A stretch of DNA of 14,782 nt from assembly GCA_022572485.1 (NCBI GenBank), contig JACZVU010000056.1, positions 1 through 14,782 of the forward strand, in the 5' to 3' direction. The position numbers were made by a program, and so were the translations under genes. Source of the stretch: Myxococcales bacterium (GTDB lineage Bacteria; Myxococcota_A; UBA9160; SMWR01). Positions 1 to 6,027 of this stretch are shown piece by piece. Within the stretch, counting starts at the first letter, position 1. The number at the start of each line of letters is the position of its first letter. The notes beneath the pieces are model-generated. The model saw only the letters and a list, made by a program, of their open reading frames with translations, was not told the DNA's origin and did not search any database.

Positions 1-1
1 C

Positions 2-1363
2 ATGGAGGATCTCGAGCGCCATCCCCGCAGGAACACCGATCTCGGCGCTTCCGCTTCGCTCGTTCCGATTCTCCGCGATTATTGGATGAACAACCACTAC
101 GGCGATCCGAAGTGGCGTTTTGTTCCAGACGACTCCGGAGCGGTTCGCGCGATGATCTTTCAACTCCGGCAGGGCGGGGCGCCTGGGTTGTTGCGTTCCT
201 ACCTCACCGATGACGGAAAACAGGCAGCGATTTCATTCTTCTATCCGGATCACACGGGGAAAACCATCGAGCAGGTGCGTCATTTCGCCGAGCAATTCAT
301 CGAGGAAAACCCTCTGGGCGAAGTTTCGATTCGGCTCGATCGCGACGCAGCGCCGGCGGGCGCTGGCTTATTCGATCGCGCAAGCTTGATCGACAGGGTG
401 TATTACATGCTCGGCCCCATTCTCCCTCCGAGACATCACACCCTCACGGTCCGTGTTCGCCAGGAAGGGGGTTCCTACCGCATAGAAGCAGTTCGGCCGG
501 CTGGCGATCTGCTGCCCGATTGGATCGACGAATTTCGCCGCGAAGCGATGGCCGGCTATGCGAGAGGATCCGCGCCAGCCCGAGAAGGCAGTCGCGCCAG
601 TTGGCCGGATCGCCTCGCGAACTGGTCGAACGAAGACGTCGACTATTGGTGGGAAAACACCGAATTCGGTATCCGCGCCGTCGCAGTCAATACCGTGGAC
701 TTGTTGGTCGCAGACCTCAAGGGCGTGAACCCGACTCCTGCTTATCAGTCGACCGGATCCTGGACGCGCGGTGTGCGCTTCGTGATGGCGGGCGGAAGCA
801 TCGGCTTGCTCGCTGCGATCAACGAAGAGGTCGAGCGTAGCCACGTCGCCAACATCGCACTCATCTTCTTTGTGATCTTTACACTCCATTCGATCACCTA
901 CCGGTCCGCCCCCAGCGGGGGGATCATTCTCTTGCAGATTTCGATGGCAACGATGATGTCCTTGGCCTATATGGCGGCGCGAAACGTCGGCCTCAACGTC
1001 AATACGCTTCCGGTCCAGGTGGTGGGTGTGGGCATCGGTGTTGATTACGCGATCTACATCGTGGACCGCATTCGGCAAGAGGCCGTCACCTCTACCGATA
1101 TCGATCAGGCGATCCGCCGGGCCATCCGGACCACGGGCATGGCGGTGACGTTCACTGCGACGACGATCGTCGGTGGGATCTCTCTCTGGATGTTTTCGAC
1201 ACTTCGCTTTCAGGCAGAGATGGCGCAGCTGTTGGTCGTGCTGATGATCATCAATATGCTGGGCGCGATCACGATCGTGCCGGCCTTCTACTCGATCTTT
1301 CGGCCCAAGGTCGCCACTTCCCTGCTGCGCGAAGTAGATCGAGGCGCGCCCGGAATGCGATGA
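2..1363 (+). CDS. RND/MMPL-family exporter, C-terminal part (5' truncated by window edge)
   Basis: This is the C-terminal half of an inner-membrane RND-superfamily exporter (COG1033 type), a proton-driven pump for lipids or other hydrophobic substrates. The visible part has a periplasmic porter region (about residues 1-255). A bundle of about five hydrophobic segments follows: roughly 283-302, 308-328, 337-357, 380-402 and 408-430. The third carries a GxGVDYAIY motif with the Asp-Tyr pair at residues 348-349, matching the proton-relay DY pair of MmpL/HpnN-like pumps. Full-length relatives are usually about 750-900 residues, so the first half lies upstream. The ATG at position 2 is probably internal, because the frame is open to the window edge. 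The gene ends in TGA, about 50 bp before leuS on the same strand. The family is clear; the substrate cannot be inferred. Confidence 0.85.
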   Translation: MEDLERHPRRNTDLGASASLVPILRDYWMNNHYGDPKWRFVPDDSGAVRAMIFQLRQGGAPGLLRSYLTDDGKQAAISFFYPDHTGKTIEQVRHFAEQFIEENPLGEVSIRLDRDAAPAGAGLFDRASLIDRVYYMLGPILPPRHHTLTVRVRQEGGSYRIEAVRPAGDLLPDWIDEFRREAMAGYARGSAPAREGSRASWPDRLANWSNEDVDYWWENTEFGIRAVAVNTVDLLVADLKGVNPTPAYQSTGSWTRGVRFVMAGGSIGLLAAINEEVERSHVANIALIFFVIFTLHSITYRSAPSGGIILLQISMATMMSLAYMAARNVGLNVNTLPVQVVGVGIGVDYAIYIVDRIRQEAVTSTDIDQAIRRAIRTTGMAVTFTATTIVGGISLWMFSTLRFQAEMAQLLVVLMIINMLGAITIVPAFYSIFRPKVATSLLREVDRGAPGMR

Positions 1364-1408
1364 GCCGAATCGGGTCGTTGACTCTCCGGCTCTGCACCGG
1401 CACCCTCC

Positions 1409-4069
1409 GTGCCCATGCCGTACGAACCCAAAGTGATCGAGCCGAAGTGGCAGGCCTATTGGCGCGAGCACGCGGTATTTGCTGCGAAGGTCGATCTCGA
1501 CAAACCCAAGTTCTACGTGCTCGATATGTTCCCCTATCCATCGGGCACGGGTCTGCACGTGGGTCATCCGAAGGGCTACATCGCGACAGATGTACTCTCC
1601 CGCTACAAGCGAATGCGGGGGTTCAATGTCCTCCACCCGATGGGGTGGGATGCCTTTGGACTTCCCGCTGAGCAGTACGCGATCGAAACCGGAACCCACC
1701 CTCGCGAGACGACCGCGCGCAATATCGAGAACTTCCGTCGCCAGCTTCAATCGCTCGGGATGGATTACGACTGGTCGCGCGAGATCAACACCACCGATCC
1801 CCGTTACCTGCGCTGGACCCAGTGGATCTTCCGGAAGCTCTACGAGCGCGACCTGGCCTACCTCGCCGAGGTGCCCGTCAATTGGTGCCCGGCGCTGGGT
1901 ACCGTGCTCGCCAACGAAGAAGTCATCGACGGGCGCAGCGAGCGCGGCGGCCACCCGGTTGTTCGAACCGCCATGCGGCAGTGGATGCTGCGAATCACCG
2001 CCTACGCGGACCGGCTGATCGACGACCTCGATGAGGTCGACTGGCCCGAGCCGATCAAGAAGATGCAGCGCGATTGGGTGGGCCGCTCCGTTGGGGCGCG
2101 TATCCATTTCGAGCTGGCCAACGGTGTAGACGAAACCATCGAAGTGTTCACCACGCGTCCAGATACCCTCTTCGGCGCGACCTACATGGTGTTGGCGCCT
2201 GAACACCCGCTGGTCGAGAAGATCACCACGCCGGAGCAGCGCTCCGAAGTCGAGCGCTATGTCGAAGCCACGGCTCGGCGCAGCGAGCGCGCGCGAGTCG
2301 TGGACACAAAGGAGAAGACCGGGGTCTTCACGGGTGCAATGGTCGCGCACGCGGTGACCGGAGCACCGCTGCCGATCTGGATCGCCGACTACGTGCTCGC
2401 GACCTACGGAACCGGCGCGGTGATGGCGGTTCCGGGTCACGATCAGCGCGACTACGAGTTCGCTAAGAGACTCGACCTTCCAATCGTCGAGGTCGTGTCC
2501 GGTGGCGATCTCTCCAAGGCCGCATTCGTCGAGGACGGAATCAGCGTTGGCTCCGATTTCCTGAACGGGCTTCCGACCTCCGATGCCAAGGAGCGAATGG
2601 CCGATTGGCTGGAAGAGCACGGTAAGGGTGGCCGTGCGGTCAGCTATAAGCTCCGCGACTGGCTGTTCAGCCGGCAGCGCTATTGGGGCGAGCCGTTCCC
2701 GGTGATCCACCTCGAGGACGGAACCACTGCGTTGCTCGACGAATCCGAACTGCCGCTACTGCTCCCGGAACTCGACGACTTCAGACCCTCCGGCGATTTA
2801 AAACCCTCTGACGAGTTCGAGCCTCCGCTCGCGCGCTTGAGAGAGTGGCTCGAGACGACGGACCCGGCGACCGGTGCGCCCGCGCTGCGAGATACCAACA
2901 CGATGCCCCAATGGGCGGGCAGCTGTTGGTACTACCTGCGCTTTTGCGATCCGAACAACGAGCAGGCCCCGTGGTCGGAAGAGGCTGAGCGCTATTGGAT
3001 GCCCGTCGATCTCTACGTGGGTGGCGCCGAGCACGCGGTACTCCACCTGCTCTACGCGCGCTTCTGGCACAAGGTCTTCTACGACCTCGGTCTCGTGCAC
3101 ACCGTAGAGCCGTTCCAGAAACTCCTGAATCCCGGGATGATCCTCGGCTACAGCTACCGCTACTACGACGACAACCTCGCCGACGAAGAGGGTGTGGAGC
3201 CGGCCTCTTACTCTTCCTCGGAGGTTCGGATCGACCGCGAAACCGCAACCGCCATCGAAGGTGGAGCCGAACTGAAGATGCGCTGGGTTCGCGCAGAAGA
3301 CGTCCAGCGCGACGCGAACGAGAGGCCCATCCATCCCGACATTCCGGGCCTCGTGCTCGAAGAAGTCACCGAGAAGATGTCGAAGAGTCGCGGGAACGTC
3401 GTCAGCCCCGACGACGTGATCGAGCGCTACGGCACGGATTCGATGCGCCTCTACGAGATGTTCATGGGGCCGCTCGACAAGGGCGCGCCCTGGTCTGGCG
3501 AGGCGATTCCCGGTGTTCACCGCTTTTTGCAGCGTGCCTATCGCCTGTTCGTGGAAGAAGCCGACGGCGGCGAACGCCTCGCGGCTTTTGTGGACGGTCC
3601 CGGAACGCCCGACCAGCAACGACTGGCCGCCAAGGTGATTCACGGCGTCACGGAAGACATCGAGGCGATGCGCTTCAACACGGCCATCTCGAAGCTCATG
3701 GTCTTCAGCCGGGCGATCGGTCGCGACGCCGCGCTGCCCCGGGAAGTCGCCGAAGTTTTCATCCTGCTGCTCTCCCCATTTGCGCCACATCTCGCCGAGG
3801 AGCTCTGGCAGCGATTGGGACATTCGCAGAGCCTCGCCGCTGAGCCATGGCCCACGGCTGACGCTGCGCTACTCGAGGAGCCCACGCTGACGCTCGCCGT
3901 CCAGGTAAACGGCAAGCGTCGGGACGAGATCGAGGTGCCCGCAGATGCGGACGACGAAACGATCCGGCGCGCCGCGCTTGCGAGCCCGAGCGTCGCGCGT
4001 CAACTCGGGGGTCGCGAGCCCAAGCGCGTCATCGTGGTCCCAGGCCGGCTCGTCAACATCGTCAGCTGA
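1409..4069 (+). CDS. leuS: Leucyl-tRNA synthetase (LeuRS)
   Basis: Class Ia aminoacyl-tRNA synthetase that charges tRNA-Leu with leucine in the cytoplasm and hydrolyses mischarged tRNA. Visible signatures in order are: the HIGH-type motif HVGH at residues 50-53; the CP1 editing domain with TTRPDT at 248-253 and [19 protein letters not shown] from 334, with the editing Asp at about 345; [11 protein letters not shown]; the catalytic KMSKS loop at 656-660; and a C-terminal tRNA-binding domain ending in RLVNIVS. The length of 886 residues is normal (E. coli has 860). The zinc-site cysteines found in E. coli LeuRS after NWCP are replaced by RSERGGHP, a known subtype. An upstream in-frame TGA limits the start to GTG 1409 or ATG 1415. 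ATG 1415 gives the usual [13 protein letters not shown] beginning and may be the true start. No good Shine-Dalgarno is visible, and readthrough from the RND gene is possible. Confidence 0.98.
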   Translation: MPMPYEPKVIEPKWQAYWREHAVFAAKVDLDKPKFYVLDMFPYPSGTGLHVGHPKGYIATDVLSRYKRMRGFNVLHPMGWDAFGLPAEQYAIETGTHPRETTARNIENFRRQLQSLGMDYDWSREINTTDPRYLRWTQWIFRKLYERDLAYLAEVPVNWCPALGTVLANEEVIDGRSERGGHPVVRTAMRQWMLRITAYADRLIDDLDEVDWPEPIKKMQRDWVGRSVGARIHFELANGVDETIEVFTTRPDTLFGATYMVLAPEHPLVEKITTPEQRSEVERYVEATARRSERARVVDTKEKTGVFTGAMVAHAVTGAPLPIWIADYVLATYGTGAVMAVPGHDQRDYEFAKRLDLPIVEVVSGGDLSKAAFVEDGISVGSDFLNGLPTSDAKERMADWLEEHGKGGRAVSYKLRDWLFSRQRYWGEPFPVIHLEDGTTALLDESELPLLLPELDDFRPSGDLKPSDEFEPPLARLREWLETTDPATGAPALRDTNTMPQWAGSCWYYLRFCDPNNEQAPWSEEAERYWMPVDLYVGGAEHAVLHLLYARFWHKVFYDLGLVHTVEPFQKLLNPGMILGYSYRYYDDNLADEEGVEPASYSSSEVRIDRETATAIEGGAELKMRWVRAEDVQRDANERPIHPDIPGLVLEEVTEKMSKSRGNVVSPDDVIERYGTDSMRLYEMFMGPLDKGAPWSGEAIPGVHRFLQRAYRLFVEEADGGERLAAFVDGPGTPDQQRLAAKVIHGVTEDIEAMRFNTAISKLMVFSRAIGRDAALPREVAEVFILLLSPFAPHLAEELWQRLGHSQSLAAEPWPTADAALLEEPTLTLAVQVNGKRRDEIEVPADADDETIRRAALASPSVARQLGGREPKRVIVVPGRLVNIVS

Positions 4070-4445
4070 CCCCGTCTCGCCCGGCGATCCGGTCACGAGT
4101 TCACTGCGTGTCGGCGCTGAGCACGCGAGTTCAGCACAGGGGTCTGCTTTGTTTGGGGAGGCAAACCACCGCACAAAAAGGCCCGATCCAACGGGATGTC
4201 ACTTGGGTGGGGTGACGGGAGGCCGAGGGCGACATGGGCCTGAGTCCGATGCCCTCTCGTCACCCCACCCAAGCAGTAACCTCCGAAACGAACTCCGCGA
4301 GCTGCAAAATCGGTGTGTCAGAGAACGATCGGATCTCAGTCGTTCGAGAGTTCTCGATTTCAAACGCGGAAATTGAGGTTTCGGAGCGGAAAACAGCGCG
4401 TTTGCGCACGGAAATGGCTGTCTCGAGCAAAATTTGAATTTGGGG
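4070..4445. other. Intergenic region after leuS, no convincing gene
   Basis: About 375 nt with no supportable coding region. It holds the long inverted repeat at 4202-4273 and then a more AT-rich stretch with nested inverted repeats: 9 bp pairing 4281-4289 with 4378-4386, and inside it 6 bp pairing 4323-4328 with 4340-4345. Short open frames here have no good ribosome-binding site and no recognisable product. The change in base composition from about 4290 is distinct from the flanking genes. Confidence 0.5.
4202..4273. repeat. Long inverted repeat, 16-bp perfect (about 21-bp) stem
   Basis: Positions 4202-4217 are the exact reverse complement of 4258-4273 (16 bp). The stem continues inward for about five more pairs (4218-4222 with 4253-4257, one of them G-U), leaving a loop of about 30 nt. 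It lies 133 nt after the leuS stop. No T-run follows on either strand, so it is not a standard intrinsic terminator. It could be a leuS 3'-end stabiliser, a REP/MITE-like element or part of a structured RNA. Confidence 0.7.
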
Positions 4446-4473
4446 TTGCAGAAAATCAATACTGTGCTATGAT
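4446..4473 (+). promoter_or_regulatory. Sigma-70-like promoter with extended -10
   Basis: A TTGCAG -35 box (4446-4451) is separated by 16 nt from a TATGAT -10 box (4468-4473). A TG lies one base upstream of the -10 (4465-4466), forming an extended -10. The expected start of transcription is near 4480, only about 10 nt before a strong terminator hairpin. This is the best promoter-like sequence I see in the window; it is a pattern match only. Confidence 0.5.
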
Positions 4474-4488
4474 TGTTAGGTTGTTTCG

Positions 4489-4521
4489 AATAAAGCCCGC
4501 TTCTCAGCGGGCTTTATTTTT
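4489..4521 (+). terminator. Strong rho-independent terminator
   Basis: A 12-bp perfect stem (4489-4500 with 4507-4518) closes a 6-nt loop and is followed by further T residues, with more T-rich sequence downstream. The T-run lies on the plus-strand side, so it acts on plus-strand transcripts. It is about 420 nt after leuS and directly downstream of the predicted promoter at 4446-4473, so it may end a very short RNA or act as an attenuator for the small genes at 4625-4950. Confidence 0.85.
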
Positions 4522-4624
4522 GAATGCCGTTTTCGTCTTAGTTTCGCTTTTTTCGATCCCCTCATCCCAAAAAATACTGGAACGAAGTCGGATCCTGACC
4601 GATCTGAAAGAGGAGAAGAGCGCG

Positions 4625-4765
4625 ATGGCCCCCCCCCCGGCCCTCGCTCTGCGGGAAAACGCAGCATGGATGGGCCTGGCCCCGCTCTGCGGGGAAACGC
4701 AACACCGATGGGCCCCCGGGTCCCCGCTCCACGGAGAAACGCAACAGGGGAGGTCTCCAGCGTGA
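4625..4765 (+). CDS. Short leader-type ORF (46 aa) starting in a C10 tract, coupled to the next gene
   Basis: Putative 46-residue peptide of unknown function. Its ATG has a good Shine-Dalgarno (GAGGAG, 4610-4615, 9 nt spacing). The codons right after ATG lie in a run of ten C (4629-4638). The ORF crosses three imperfect hairpin repeats and its TGA (4763-4765) overlaps the GTG start of the 62-residue gene at 4762, a GTGA junction typical of translational coupling. No domain is recognised. Adding one C, or losing two, would place this ATG in frame with the downstream gene and give a fused protein of about 108 residues. It may therefore be a leader peptide, the alternate state of a phase-variable gene, or the product of a homopolymer length error. 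Coding status is uncertain. Confidence 0.35.
   Translation: MAPPPALALRENAAWMGLAPLCGETQHRWAPGSPLHGETQQGRSPA
4629..4638. repeat. Homopolymeric C10 tract at codons 2-5
   Basis: Ten consecutive C lie directly after the ATG and first G of the 4625 ORF. Such tracts are prone to slippage in replication and to length errors in sequencing. Its length decides whether ATG 4625 reads into a short peptide or into the 62-residue downstream protein. Confidence 0.9.
4641..4753. repeat. Three imperfect hairpin-forming direct repeats
   Basis: Three copies of a unit of about 25 nt begin near 4641, 4680 and 4722, with periods of 38 and 42 nt. The middle copy has the core CCCCGCTCTGCGGGGAAAC, in which CCCCGC pairs with GCGGGG around a 3-nt loop; the other copies keep a weaker form. 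The unit continues with ACGCA(A/G)CA in all three copies, and with a GATGGGCC-like end in the first two. Because 38 is not a multiple of three, the repeat is not kept in one reading frame, which favours a DNA or RNA role. The third copy runs into the Shine-Dalgarno of the next gene. Confidence 0.7.
4747..4753 (+). promoter_or_regulatory. Shine-Dalgarno deciding the GTG 4762 start
   Basis: GGGGAGG sits 8 nt before GTG 4762. It lies at the end of the third hairpin repeat, so folding of that repeat, or ribosomes finishing the 4625 ORF, could control access to it. Confidence 0.6.
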
Positions 4766-4950
4766 CTCATCGAAGCAAGGGTACGGCGAAGAATCTCGAC
4801 ACACAGGCGGCCCGAATCCAAAGCGAGCGGCTCAAGCCCATTGGCAAGGTGATGCGGGAAATCGAGCGCCCCGATGGAACGATCCTTCGAGTCGAAGTTC
4901 CCGTCTATCCACCCTTCAAGCTCAAAAGCCGGCGAAATGCCAAGCATTGA
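4762..4950 (+). CDS. Small basic protein of unknown function (62 aa)
   Basis: I do not recognise this protein. It is rich in Lys and Arg, with a likely helical N-terminal half (KNLDTQAARIQSERLKPIGK), then a DGTILRVEVPVYPPF stretch that looks like a beta-hairpin, and a very basic end (KLKSRRNAKH). No signal peptide, membrane segment or Cys is present. GTG 4762 is chosen because GGGGAGG (4747-4753) lies 8 nt upstream. The frame is open back to ATG 4666, but that start has no comparable site and would encode the repeats. The basic charge and size would fit a nucleic-acid or ribosome-associated protein, but this is a guess. The stop is 30 nt from the convergent ctaB frame. Confidence 0.6.
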   Translation: MTHRSKGTAKNLDTQAARIQSERLKPIGKVMREIERPDGTILRVEVPVYPPFKLKSRRNAKH

Positions 4951-4980
4951 GCCCGCCGCGCCTCGGCCGGTCTAGCTGGA

Positions 4981-5118
4981 TCAGTGGGCCAGGATCGCTC
5001 GGTCCAGCAGCATGCTGAGGAAGAGCGCGAACAAGAAGACGAGCGAGACGTGGAACATGCTGCGTGCAGCCGCCTCTGAGCGCTCGCGCAGTACGCGAAC
5101 GGCCAGCCAGAGGAATCA
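4981..5118 (-). pseudogene. ctaB: Separated C-terminal part of ctaB after the in-frame stop
   Basis: Reading the ctaB frame past the TGA at 5116-5118 gives a residue string beginning FLWLAVRVLRERS and ending LFLSMLLDRAILAH, then TGA at 4981-4983. This looks like the last two helices of CtaB: an amphipathic RERSEAAARSMF link, then a hydrophobic helix. With it the protein would be 299 residues, the family norm. One change from CGA (Arg) or TGG (Trp) would explain the stop. A nonsense mutation, a sequence error and UGA readthrough are all possible. Confidence 0.75.
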
Positions 5119-5880
5119 GGCGTCGAGCGGTAGCGCGACGGCGAGATAGATCCAGCCCAACAGACCCAGCGGCACGGGGGCGAGTGTCACGGGAAGGAGT
5201 GCCAGCGTGTAGGCGAGCATGCGCCAGCGGGTGGGTTGATCGCCCACCACGCTGGGCATCATCGGAATTCCTGCGCGCTCGTAGTCGTCCTTGCGGAACA
5301 GCGCGATCGCCCAGACGTGCGGTGGCTGCCAGAAGAAGACGATCGCAAACAGCAGCCAGCCGGCCGCGCCCACACGACCATTGACGGCGGCATCGGCGAT
5401 CAGGGGAGCTGCCGCGCCAGCGGCGCCGCCGATTACGGCGTTCAGCGGGCTGCGGGGTTTGAGCCAGATCGTGTAGACGAAGATGTAGAAGAGGATGCTC
5501 GCGATGCCGAGGGCCGCAGCCACGATGCCCGCAACGGCGTACAAAAGCGCGGTAGATGCCACGCCCAATACGAGCGCGAAGATCAAGGCCGCGCGCGGGG
5601 AGAGCTGCTGGGCGGGCAGTGGGCGGTTGCGGGTTCGCTCCATCAGGGCGTCACGGTCGCGCTCCAGATAACAGTTGAGTGCGTTGGCGGCTCCCGCGGC
5701 CATCGCAATGCCGAAGAGCGTCACCGCTGCGAACGGAAAGCCCGGCCAGCCCTCGGTCGCCATGGCCATCACGGGCAGGCCCGTGAAGATCACGAGCAGC
5801 AGAATCCGCGGCTTCGTGAGTTCAGCGTAGGCGCGCAAAGTCTGGGCAGGCGGCATGGTCATCGCTTTACTCGAACTCAC
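5116..5880 (-). CDS. ctaB: Protoheme IX farnesyltransferase (heme O synthase), truncated by in-frame TGA
   Basis: UbiA-family integral membrane prenyltransferase that transfers farnesyl to heme b to make heme O for heme-copper oxidases. Visible features are LTKPR near the N-terminus, the first prenyl-diphosphate motif N69-x3-E73-x3-D77 followed by MERTRNRPLP (Glu replaces the more common Asp), a WQPPHVW segment, the second motif DDYERAGIPMMP (198-209), and many hydrophobic segments. As read it is 254 residues, short for the family (about 290-310). The frame continues after the TGA at 5116-5118 for 44 more family-like residues to a second TGA at 4981-4983. The start is GTG 5880; ATG 5862 is an alternative. 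It lies 147 nt downstream of ptsP on the same strand. The family call is firm; whether the gene is intact is not. Confidence 0.9.
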   Translation of the reverse strand: MSSSKAMTMPPAQTLRAYAELTKPRILLLVIFTGLPVMAMATEGWPGFPFAAVTLFGIAMAAGAANALNCYLERDRDALMERTRNRPLPAQQLSPRAALIFALVLGVASTALLYAVAGIVAAALGIASILFYIFVYTIWLKPRSPLNAVIGGAAGAAAPLIADAAVNGRVGAAGWLLFAIVFFWQPPHVWAIALFRKDDYERAGIPMMPSVVGDQPTRWRMLAYTLALLPVTLAPVPLGLLGWIYLAVALPLDA

Positions 5881-6027
5881 TGCTTAAATGGGATCGCCGG
5901 GGCGCGGAGCGCACCTCCGCGGTCGGGGGTGCAAGCCCGCGGAATGGTTACCACACCGCCCTCGGTAGGTCGACGGGATCCCGTGAGTTGCTGAGCGGCC
6001 GGCTTCAGCAGCCGAAGGGAACGCTGC

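Noticed and set aside
1360..1671. 103-residue frame starting in an ATGA overlap with the RND stop
   Set aside because: It runs most of its length inside leuS in another frame, and its sequence looks like a frameshifted translation of LeuRS.
368..2710. 780-residue open frame on the minus strand across the RND gene and leuS
   Set aside because: It is the antisense shadow of two well-identified genes that share one frame. Strong GC bias at the third codon position keeps the opposite frame open. The translation is His/Arg/Asp-rich without any domain.
4641..4753. CRISPR-like array (palindromic GC core followed by AAAC, regular spacing)
   Set aside because: Periods of 38 and 42 nt leave spacers far shorter than in type I arrays. 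The copies are imperfect, there are only three, and no cas gene is nearby.
4981..5118. TGA read as an amino acid throughout the genome
   Set aside because: The RND gene, leuS, ptsP, the AsmA-like gene and the extended ctaB frame all end naturally at TGA, so it is used as a stop here.
5236..5994. 252-residue plus-strand frame opposite ctaB
   Set aside because: Shadow of ctaB. The product is charged and lacks domains, whereas the minus-strand frame has all the CtaB motifs.
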